Positions 1 to 5,333 of a stretch of 6,999 nt of DNA are shown in pieces; positions within the stretch are counted from its first letter, which is position 1, and each line of letters begins with the position of its first letter. The position numbers were made by a program, and so were the translations under genes. The notes beneath the pieces are model-generated. The model did no database searches. It saw nothing but the letters and a program-made list of their open reading frames with translations, and had not been told where the DNA came from. Source of the stretch: an uncultured Chloroflexota bacterium (GTDB lineage Bacteria; Chloroflexota; Dehalococcoidia; Lucifugimonadales; CAJWER01); contig CAJWER010000157.1 in the NCBI GenBank assembly GCA_913030785.1, forward strand, positions 1 through 6,999. Direction: 5' to 3'.

Positions 1-187
1 CAGCTGCCGCTACCGCCACACCTGCCTATTCCACGACGACAGCCCCTCGACTCAGCCGAATTGTGCCCCGTAGATGCTCGCCTTCACCTTCTTGGCGACA
101 TCAATCTCAATTTTGCGCCCCATTCGTCTTGTATGCGATACCCCTCGCTGATATATTTACTCGCCAACACATAGTCGGAGGGGACGA
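1..187. other. Leader region upstream of the first oxidoreductase gene
   Basis: No convincing gene is visible here. Frame 1 of the + strand is open from the window edge to a TAG at 172-174, but its translation is Pro/Leu-rich at the start and has no recognisable motif. On the - strand a 23-codon ORF (123 down to 52) reads like a short protein tail but is too short to call. The right part is locally AT-rich (about 150-160), unlike the GC-rich surroundings, and holds the candidate promoter. A strong Shine-Dalgarno sequence, GGAGGGG at 177-183, lies just before the ATG at 188. Confidence 0.5.
129..157 (+). promoter_or_regulatory. Candidate sigma70-type promoter for the oxidoreductase genes
   Basis: TTGTAT at 129-134 (3 of 6 matches to TTGACA) and TATATT at 152-157 (5 of 6 matches to TATAAT) are separated by exactly 17 bases. 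The -10 sits in the only clearly AT-rich patch of the leader. Transcription would begin near 164, giving a 5' UTR of about 24 bases that contains the GGAGGGG ribosome binding site at 177-183. The -35 match is weak, so this rests mostly on spacing and position. Confidence 0.35.
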
Positions 188-1333
188 ATGACAGGCTTGA
201 GAGCAGCAGTAATCGGCCTCGGTCGCATGGGCAGTACCTTCGACGACGAGATCCCTCACGGGGGCTCGGTGTTTCTGCCATATTGTCACGGACCGGCCTA
301 TTTTCACTCCCCTAAAGTCGAGCTAGTCGCAGGGGCCGACCTCCACGACGGACAGCGCCAGCTGTTCGGAAAGAGGTGGCAGGTCCCTTCCGACAACATG
401 TACTCCGACTATCGCGAGATGCTCGCCAAGGAGGACCTAGACATAGTTAGCGTCTGCACGAGCGCCCGCGTGCGCTCGACCATTGTGCAGGATGTAGCCC
501 GCGCAGGCGTCAAGGCCATTTGGGCGGAGAAGCCGATCGCTCTTTCGCTCGAAGAGGCGGACACGATGGTGCGAGTCTGCGACGAGGAAGGCGTGGCGCT
601 GGCCATCAACTGCGCCCGCCGTTGGAACCCTTTGTATACCCAGGTAAAGCGCGTGATTGACGAGGGCCAAATTGGCAAGGTACTCCAGGTCACGGCCAAT
701 GCGCCATGTGACCTGTCCCACAACGGAAGCCACCTGCTGGACACGGTGCGCTTCCTCGCCGGAGGCGACGTCCAGTGGGTCATGGGTGAAATGGAGTCTG
801 ACGAGGCCGCTGCAACTGATGACGACCTCGCGGGCAACGGCTACTTAGCCTTCGACAACGGCGCACGGGCGTTCATCCGCTCAATGCCCACAGGTGCGGC
901 GAAGTGGAATTTCGATATTCTGGGCGAAGAGGGCATGATAAGGTCCGTCGGCGACACGAACGAGCTTGAGTTGACCGCCCTTTCGGAGACCGAGTTCCCG
1001 GTATTCTCCGACTCCCCCGTCCGCGCCTCACGCCCAGGGAAAACCCACGTCGCACGATATCCGTTCCCGTGGCCTACTTCCATTCAAGGAATGGGGCTCA
1101 CGATTATCGACGACCTGGTCAATTCGATCGAGACAGGCGCGCCCCCGAAGTGCTCTGGTACCGACGGCCTCCTAGCACTCGAGACGGCGATCGCCCTGCG
1201 GGAGTCCCACCGCCGCGGATTCACCCGAGTCAACCTGCCGCTGGAGGATCGGGGCCTCAAGATCCTGTCCGCCGAGATCCAGGGCGACGATGTACCGCGG
1301 CGAATCCTACGAGAAAGTCAGTCGGCCACGTAA
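188..1333 (+). CDS. Gfo/Idh/MocA-family NAD(P)-dependent oxidoreductase (381 aa)
   Basis: Predicted cytoplasmic sugar, inositol or sugar-acid dehydrogenase. The N-terminal Rossmann domain has the dinucleotide-binding GxGxxG motif as GLGRMG (residues 10-15). It is followed by the family's AY...VELVAGAD strand (about 37-51) and a DIVSVCT strand (85-91). The EKP motif at 114-116 supplies the catalytic Lys115. In the C-terminal alpha/beta domain, GSHLLD (180-185) supplies the usual catalytic His182 and Asp185. Length is normal for the family, and no signal peptide or membrane segment is seen. The ATG at 188 is supported by GGAGGGG at 177-183, and the next gene follows after 28 bases, so the two are probably co-transcribed. 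It shares GLGRMGST, ELVAGAD and the DY.EM..KE segment with that neighbour, so they are ancient tandem duplicates. Family assignment is firm; the substrate cannot be read from sequence. A role with the downstream sialidase-like genes is inferred from position only. Confidence 0.93.
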   Translation: MTGLRAAVIGLGRMGSTFDDEIPHGGSVFLPYCHGPAYFHSPKVELVAGADLHDGQRQLFGKRWQVPSDNMYSDYREMLAKEDLDIVSVCTSARVRSTIVQDVARAGVKAIWAEKPIALSLEEADTMVRVCDEEGVALAINCARRWNPLYTQVKRVIDEGQIGKVLQVTANAPCDLSHNGSHLLDTVRFLAGGDVQWVMGEMESDEAAATDDDLAGNGYLAFDNGARAFIRSMPTGAAKWNFDILGEEGMIRSVGDTNELELTALSETEFPVFSDSPVRASRPGKTHVARYPFPWPTSIQGMGLTIIDDLVNSIETGAPPKCSGTDGLLALETAIALRESHRRGFTRVNLPLEDRGLKILSAEIQGDDVPRRILRESQSAT

Positions 1334-1347
1334 ACCTTCGAAGACCC

Positions 1348-1354
1348 GAGGAGG
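1348..1354 (+). promoter_or_regulatory. Ribosome binding site that fixes the start of the second oxidoreductase
   Basis: GAGGAGG lies 7 bases before the ATG at 1362. An in-frame ATG at 1290 would give 24 extra N-terminal residues, but it lies inside the preceding gene, and the resulting basic extension (YRGESYEKVSRPRK) precedes the Rossmann strand without any family counterpart. The paralogue starts its Rossmann strand a few residues after its Met, as the 1362 start does (MKTYRVAVVGLGRMG). The 1362 start is therefore preferred. Confidence 0.85.
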
Positions 1355-1361
1355 AACCAAA

Positions 1362-2423
1362 ATGAAGACGTACCGAGTTGCAGTGGTGGGCCTAGGTCGT
1401 ATGGGCAGCACCATCGACATGTCGATAGCCAATGCGTGCGCGGTAAGTGACCGCATTGAGTTGGTCGCAGGCGCGGACATAATCCCGGAGCGCCGGGATG
1501 CGTTCAAAGAGACCTGGGGGGTCGACGGGATCTACGACGATTACAACGAGATGATAACCAAGGAGAGCCCGGACATCGTCGCCGTCTGCACAACGGCCAC
1601 CGGCCTGCCAAAACCCGGACGCAAGTCGCCGTCCCGCGACAACCGCGACGACTCCCACGCCGAGATCACGGTTGCGGCGGCGAACGCCGGAGTGCCGATG
1701 CTCTATGTCGAGAAGGCCGTGGCCTGCTCCCCCGAGGCCGCCGACGCAGTACTTGAGGCGGCCAAGGCGAACGGCACGCGAATCAACACTGGCACCATCA
1801 TGCGATTCGACAGCCGGTTCGACGTTGTTCGCGACCTGATCGCCAACGGCGGCATCGGCGAGCCGACCCACGCGGTGGCCTACACCAGCTCCAACACGCT
1901 GATGCACATGCACATCCACTCCATGGACCAGCTCTCATATCTACTGGGCGACCCCGGCGTCGTGTCAGTGAGAGGCGAGCTGCTGCCGCGGGACATTGAG
2001 GTGCGCGACAACCGTCTCGACGAGGACCCCCACGCCACCTATCACATCAGGTTCGCCAACGGCGTCGAGGCCTGGTCGGTGCCCGCCGGACCACGCGACT
2101 TCGAGATCATCGGGACCGAGGGTTCCGTGCGCTCTATGGGCCAGGGCACTGGCGCCTACTTCAGGAAGGCCCCAACGCGAGAGCCCGGGGAGGCGAGCCT
2201 CATGGAGATCCTGGTGCCAGAGGCCCCGGCACAGACGATGACGGTCGCCTGCCTCGAAGACCTCGTGGACGCTCACGAATCCGGTCGCAAGACGCGCCAG
2301 GACGTGTCAGTGATCACCAACCTGACCGAGGCCTGCCTGGCGGTCGCTGAGAGCCACAGAATCGGAGGCGGATGGGTCGACTTGCCGATGCAAAACCGGA
2401 ACCTGTACGTCTTCCATGTCTAG
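1362..2423 (+). CDS. Gfo/Idh/MocA-family oxidoreductase, second paralogue (353 aa)
   Basis: Predicted cytoplasmic NAD(P)-dependent dehydrogenase of a sugar-like substrate. The Rossmann GxGxxG is GLGRMG (10-15). The lysine motif is EKA (117-119, Lys118) instead of the usual EKP. The C-terminal domain carries HSMD (186-189) at the position of the catalytic His/Asp pair (His186, Asp189), within a run rich in Met and His (MHMHIHSMD). An insertion of about 15 polar, basic residues (about 83-97, PKPGRKSPSRDNRDD) sits between the CTTATGL strand end and the SHAEIT helix. In ordinary members these join directly, so an extra loop is expected near the cofactor or substrate entrance. The insertion keeps frame and the flanks align, so it is not a frameshift. 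The gene follows the first oxidoreductase after 28 bases and is followed by a long perfect hairpin, which may end or attenuate the transcript. Substrate unknown. The EKA change may affect cofactor placement, since the Pro normally shapes that turn. Confidence 0.92.
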   Translation: MKTYRVAVVGLGRMGSTIDMSIANACAVSDRIELVAGADIIPERRDAFKETWGVDGIYDDYNEMITKESPDIVAVCTTATGLPKPGRKSPSRDNRDDSHAEITVAAANAGVPMLYVEKAVACSPEAADAVLEAAKANGTRINTGTIMRFDSRFDVVRDLIANGGIGEPTHAVAYTSSNTLMHMHIHSMDQLSYLLGDPGVVSVRGELLPRDIEVRDNRLDEDPHATYHIRFANGVEAWSVPAGPRDFEIIGTEGSVRSMGQGTGAYFRKAPTREPGEASLMEILVPEAPAQTMTVACLEDLVDAHESGRKTRQDVSVITNLTEACLAVAESHRIGGGWVDLPMQNRNLYVFHV

Positions 2424-2481
2424 CCCAAACAAGTTACTCGCCAGCATTCGAGGAAACACCAAGCTCTCCTGAATGCAGTAA

Positions 2482-2525
2482 TCGGGGGACGATGGACGAC
2501 GGCAACGCTGTCCATCGTCCCCCGA
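2482..2525 (+). terminator. Long perfect inverted repeat: terminator or attenuator-like hairpin
   Basis: Left arm TCGGGGGACGATGGAC (2482-2497) and right arm GTCCATCGTCCCCCGA (2510-2525) are perfectly complementary over 16 bp. The 12-base loop can close further as CG-GCAA-CG, giving a GNRA-type GCAA tetraloop. A T4 run occurs only at 2533-2536, seven bases past the stem, so it is not a textbook intrinsic terminator. It lies 58 bases after the stop of the second oxidoreductase and 63 bases before the first sialidase-like gene. It may partly terminate, stabilise the 3' end of the upstream mRNA, or act as a regulatory element. The stem is seen directly; the role is inferred. Confidence 0.6.
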
Positions 2526-2588
2526 CAAGGCCTTTTCACACGTGTTCCACTCGCCAGTCAGTGACCGGACAGCAGTGAAGGAGTAGAT

Positions 2589-3695
2589 ATGGCCTTCGAG
2601 AACATCGTCGTATACAAGGGCACCGACTATCACAGCGCCTTCCCGCACATCATTCGGCTACAGAACGGCGAACTGGTGAGCATTTTCAGGCAGGCAATCG
2701 CCCGTGGAGGCCAGGCCGATGACGAGCACAACCGCACACTAACTCATAGCCACGTCGATGCCGACTCGCGCATAGCCCTGGTGCGCTCCACCGACGACGG
2801 CGCGACGTGGGACCCCGGTAGCCTGGTCGTCGTCGATCAGTCGGACGGCGGCTCAGACCTCAACATGGCGATGGTCTCCCAGCTTTCCTCGGGCGAGCTC
2901 GTGGCCAACAACCACCGCTGGTTCACGGATGGGACCACCCAGCGCTCGGACAGGCTGTCCCTCGACCGCAGCGGGAGGGAGCCGAGCTCCGTGGTGTTCG
3001 ACAGCCTCTACTTCATGCGTTCCAGCGACGAAGGCCGCACGTGGGGAGAGCCTCGGCCCGTCGAGGTCGAATCCATCGCGTACCGCGCCCACACCGGCAA
3101 GAGCGACATCATCACGATGCCCGACGGCACGCTGCTCACCACGATCAACGGCTACGGCGAAGCGAGCGGAGTGGATAGGGTCTACGTAGTCCGGTCCCGC
3201 GACGGGGGCAGCACCTGGGCGGAACCATCGCTGGTCCTCGGCGACCCCAACGGACGCATAGGATTCGGGGAACCGCCCGTTGTCCACCTTGCAAGCGGCA
3301 GGCTGCTAGTGGTTACACGCACCTCCGAGGCCGCCGGATTCCTGTACCAGGCCCACTCCGACGACGGAGGGTGGGTCTGGCAGGGTCAGCGCCGAACGCC
3401 GATCTGGGGCTTCCCATGCCACCTGCTGCAGCTCCGCAGCGGGACCATAGTCTGCGCCTACGGCTACAGACGCGAGCCCTACGGCATAAGGGCCGCCTTG
3501 AGCCACGACGAGGGAGAGACCTGGGACATAGGCCGCGAGATCGTCCTGCGGGACGACGGCCTGCACCGCGACCTGGGCTACCCGGCATCGATACAGCTCG
3601 AAGACGATCGAATCCTTACGATCTACTACTTCCACGGTGAGGACGGCATCCGCCACATCGCCGGCACAATCTGGTCTGAGGAAGACACTACGTAG
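2589..3695 (+). CDS. Sialidase-fold Asp-box propeller protein, copy 1 (368 aa)
   Basis: Six-bladed beta-propeller of the non-viral sialidase superfamily (BNR repeats). Five Asp-boxes are visible: STDDGATW 67-74, SSDEGRTW 145-152, SRDGGSTW 203-210, SDDGGWVW 257-264 (Val for Thr) and SHDEGETW 305-312. GFGEPPVV (Glu228) and LGYPASI (Tyr331) match the Glu/Tyr nucleophile pair of sialidases. Arg244 in VVTRT matches a triad arginine, and Arg294 or Arg301 could be another. Where sialidases have (F/Y)RIP this protein has SAFP (Ala17), and where the acid/base Asp precedes the first Asp-box it has Arg61. Conserved H55-x-D57 lies just upstream. No signal peptide or membrane segment is seen, so it is probably cytoplasmic. 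The ATG at 2589 has AAGGAG at 2578-2583. It lies 43 bases before copy 2, so the two are probably co-transcribed. Databases would likely label it exo-alpha-sialidase; the fold is secure but the substrate is not. Confidence 0.88.
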   Translation: MAFENIVVYKGTDYHSAFPHIIRLQNGELVSIFRQAIARGGQADDEHNRTLTHSHVDADSRIALVRSTDDGATWDPGSLVVVDQSDGGSDLNMAMVSQLSSGELVANNHRWFTDGTTQRSDRLSLDRSGREPSSVVFDSLYFMRSSDEGRTWGEPRPVEVESIAYRAHTGKSDIITMPDGTLLTTINGYGEASGVDRVYVVRSRDGGSTWAEPSLVLGDPNGRIGFGEPPVVHLASGRLLVVTRTSEAAGFLYQAHSDDGGWVWQGQRRTPIWGFPCHLLQLRSGTIVCAYGYRREPYGIRAALSHDEGETWDIGREIVLRDDGLHRDLGYPASIQLEDDRILTIYYFHGEDGIRHIAGTIWSEEDTT

Positions 3696-3738
3696 GAGCC
3701 CTTCGACATAGCCTTCGGGAGAGCCTAGGAGGAGAGAC

Positions 3739-4890
3739 ATGGCGCTCGAAAACATAGTTGTATACAAGGGTACCGACTACCACAGCGCATTCCCGCACAT
3801 CTATCGCCTACAAAACAGCGACCTCGTAGTCATCTTTCGGCAAGCGAGGACGCGCCCGGGCCGCGGGACCGCAGGCGAGCGCGACGAGACCCTGTCGCAC
3901 CATCACCTCGACCCGGACTCGCGGCTCTCGATGGTGCGCTCCACTGACGACGGCCGCACCTGGGATCCAGACAGTCCGGTCATCATCGATGAGTCCGACG
4001 GCTCGCAGGACTTGAACATGGGGATGATCGGCCAGCTCTCGTCAGGCGAATTGCTGGTGAACAATCACCGGTGGTTCACGGGCCTCAGCCAAGAGCGGAT
4101 GAAGGAGCTTACTAAAACCCGGTCCTACCTGCCCAGACCAAACGTACCGCCCTACTCCGAGCAGTGGTTCGGGGAGATCGTGTACGACGGCGCGTACCTG
4201 ACGCGGTCGAACGATAACGGCCATACCTGGGGCGAGCCCGAGGGTCTGTCCTTCGGTGATCTGGCGTTCATGACCCACACCGGCAAGGACGGAGTCTTAG
4301 AGCTTCCCGACGGAACGATACTGCTGATGGTCAACGGACACTGTGCGGATGGCGAGACGGGGCAGACCTTTGTCGTACGTTCACGCGACGGAGGGCGCAC
4401 ATGGGGAGAGCCTTCTACGGTCGCCAACGACCCCGAGCAGCGCGTAGGCTTCGGCGAGCCGCCGATGGTGCGTCTGGCCTCTGGCAAGCTGCTCACAATG
4501 ATGCGCACAAGCGCCGACGGTGGCGTCCTATATCAGGCAAGCTCCAACGACGACGGGTGGGTTTGGTCGGGCGTCAGGCGCACGCCCATCTGGGGCTTTC
4601 CATGCCACCTGCTGCAACTCCGCAGCGGGACAGTAGTATGCGTCTACGGCTACAGGCGCGAGCCCTGGGGGGTCCGCGCCACTCTGAGCCATGACGACGG
4701 CGAGACCTGGGACATCGGCCGAGAGATCGTCCTGCGTGATGACGGCATCCATCGCGATCTGGGCTACCCAGCTTCGGTCCAACTAGAGGACGACCGCATC
4801 CTCACCATCTACTACTTCCACGGCGACGACGGCATCCGGTTCATAGCCGGCACAATCTGGTCCGAAGACGACCCTCCGCGAGGGTTTTGA
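3739..4890 (+). CDS. Sialidase-fold Asp-box propeller protein, copy 2 (383 aa)
   Basis: Closest relative in the window is copy 1. By hand count 87 of 98 residues are identical over the C-terminal part (281-378 here), including GFPCHLLQLRSG, GYRREP and RDLGYPAS. Asp-boxes are STDDGRTW 68-75, SNDNGHTW 157-164, SRDGGRTW 215-222, SNDDGWVW 269-276 and SHDDGETW 317-324. Glu240, Arg256 and Tyr343 match sialidase catalytic positions, whereas Ala17 and Arg62 stand where the FRIP Arg and acid/base Asp are expected. It differs from copy 1 mainly in a longer loop at about 115-150 (with RSYLPRPNVPPYSEQW) between the first and second Asp-boxes, a likely substrate-specificity loop. The ATG at 3739 follows a strong AGGAGGAG at 3727-3734. 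No signal peptide is seen. A double hairpin with a T-run lies about 50 bases after the stop and probably ends this transcript. Confidence 0.88.
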   Translation: MALENIVVYKGTDYHSAFPHIYRLQNSDLVVIFRQARTRPGRGTAGERDETLSHHHLDPDSRLSMVRSTDDGRTWDPDSPVIIDESDGSQDLNMGMIGQLSSGELLVNNHRWFTGLSQERMKELTKTRSYLPRPNVPPYSEQWFGEIVYDGAYLTRSNDNGHTWGEPEGLSFGDLAFMTHTGKDGVLELPDGTILLMVNGHCADGETGQTFVVRSRDGGRTWGEPSTVANDPEQRVGFGEPPMVRLASGKLLTMMRTSADGGVLYQASSNDDGWVWSGVRRTPIWGFPCHLLQLRSGTVVCVYGYRREPWGVRATLSHDDGETWDIGREIVLRDDGIHRDLGYPASVQLEDDRILTIYYFHGDDGIRFIAGTIWSEDDPPRGF

Positions 4891-4892
4891 AT

Positions 4893-4898
4893 AGGAGG
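4893..4898 (+). promoter_or_regulatory. Orphan Shine-Dalgarno sequence after copy 2
   Basis: AGGAGG begins three bases after the TGA of copy 2, in the context TAGGAGG that also precedes copy 2 itself. No ATG, GTG or TTG follows at a usable distance (the next bases are CAACTTAGAGG). It may be the relic of a start site of a following gene that was displaced when the hairpin element and small ORF came to lie here, or chance. The sequence is seen; the relic reading is inference. Confidence 0.3.
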
Positions 4899-4938
4899 CA
4901 ACTTAGAGGCACACTTTTCGCCGCTGATACTTTGATCT

Positions 4939-5007
4939 GGGGTGTGCAGAGGGGCAAAGCCCCTTTGACGGGGGCGTGGGGTTGCTCCCCCACACCTTAT
5001 TTTTTTT
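4939..5007 (+). terminator. GC-rich double-hairpin element with T-run (repeat-like intrinsic terminator)
   Basis: Hairpin A pairs CAGAGGGGC (4947-4955) with GCCCCTTTG (4959-4967), 9 bp with one G-T wobble and an AAA loop. Hairpin B pairs GTGGGG (4976-4981) with CCCCAC (4988-4993) and is followed by a T-rich tract, TTATTTTTTTT (4997-5007). An outer pair, GGTGTG (4941-4946) with CACACC (4991-4996), can enclose hairpin A in a structure that excludes hairpin B. Stem plus T-run makes it the best intrinsic terminator in the window, placed to end the transcript of copies 1 and 2. Its G/C-run composition differs from the flanking DNA, and it resembles dispersed intergenic palindromic repeats known from many bacteria. 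Only one copy is in this window, so dispersal is inference. Confidence 0.65.
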
Positions 5008-5042
5008 CCTTGGACGAGGACGATTTCGCACGGCTTCACATA

Positions 5043-5303
5043 ATGAAGCGCTACCATCGCGACGATGCCGACCTTAGCCGTTTCTACGCGACGTGGATCA
5101 GGATAAGCGGGGCTCAGGAGGAGTTAGGCAAAGGCGAGACCGACGGGTGGACCGATGTCGCGGGGGTGAGACAACGCCTCGGCCGTGACCTGTTGTCCCT
5201 CGACTCCATGCTAGCCAGTATTTCGCAACCGGACGGATTCGTGTCAGAGATTGCGCATGCACTGGAAACGAACCGCTCAGAACTCGACGAACTTTCGAAG
5301 TAG
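5043..5303 (+). CDS. Small protein of unknown function (86 aa)
   Basis: I do not recognise a family. The 86-residue product is hydrophilic and mainly helix-forming, with charged ends (MKRYHRDDADLSRFY at the start, ALETNRSELDELSK at the end) and no signal peptide, membrane segment, Cys cluster or clear DNA-binding motif. Third codon positions are mostly G or C, as in the neighbours, which supports real coding. The start is uncertain. The frame is open back to a TTG at 4887, but that stretch runs through the hairpin/T-run element, so the upstream part is unlikely to be translated. ATG at 5043 is preferred; a TTG at 5010 would add 11 residues (LDEDDFARLHI), which also read protein-like. Neither has a good ribosome binding site. 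It ends 30 bases before copy 3 and could share its transcript. It may be a truncated remnant whose 5' end was lost. Confidence 0.45.
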   Translation: MKRYHRDDADLSRFYATWIRISGAQEELGKGETDGWTDVAGVRQRLGRDLLSLDSMLASISQPDGFVSEIAHALETNRSELDELSK

Positions 5304-5316
5304 ACTCATATAGCGC

Positions 5317-5329
5317 AAGAGGCAGGTGG
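5317..5329 (+). promoter_or_regulatory. Ribosome binding site for the TTG start of copy 3
   Basis: AAGAGGCAGGTGG precedes the TTG at 5334. The stretch GAGGCAGGTGG (5319-5329) recurs before copy 4 (6478-6488), and both are followed shortly by TTGAAC, with a 3-base length difference. Conservation of the leader with the TTG supports TTG as the true start of both genes, because no ATG or GTG lies at a suitable position and the protein N-termini align from this codon. Confidence 0.75.
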
Positions 5330-5333
5330 AACA

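Noticed and set aside
52..123. Minus-strand 23-codon ORF ending GAQFG, resembling the tail of a protein
   Set aside because: It is too short, has no upstream continuation in frame (a stop lies shortly before its ATG), and its mirror frame on the + strand is also open. At most it is a decayed remnant.
409..837. Long minus-strand ORF opposite the first oxidoreductase
   Set aside because: It is antisense to a gene with clear family motifs. The Ser/Ala/Arg-rich translation is typical of reverse-frame shadows in GC-rich DNA, and the same holds for the other reverse-strand ORFs over the propeller genes.
1290..1361. Upstream ATG giving the second oxidoreductase 24 extra residues
   Set aside because: It lies within the preceding gene, gives a non-homologous basic extension, and is out-competed by the ATG at 1362 with GAGGAGG seven bases upstream.
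1392..1919. 175-codon minus-strand ORF opposite the second oxidoreductase
   Set aside because: The sense frame has unbroken Gfo/Idh/MocA motifs, while the antisense product is Val/Gly/Arg-rich without motifs. Its length is expected from GC-rich third positions.
2538..2545. ACACGTGT palindrome before copy 1 as an operator
   Set aside because: An 8-base palindrome can occur by chance, it is not repeated at other promoters here, and no promoter is recognisable next to it.
4887..5042. Extended start (TTG at 4887) for the small ORF, overlapping the stop of copy 2 as in translational coupling
   Set aside because: The added 52 codons run through the GC-rich double hairpin and T-run, and their translation looks like non-coding sequence. 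Only a weak, badly spaced GAGGG precedes the TTG. The element is better explained as a terminator or repeat.
5039..5044. CATAAT as a -10 box for a promoter serving copies 3 and 4, with TTGGAC at 5010-5015
   Set aside because: The spacing of 23 bases is too long and the -10 overlaps the preferred ATG of the small ORF. No convincing promoter was found in 5008-5333.
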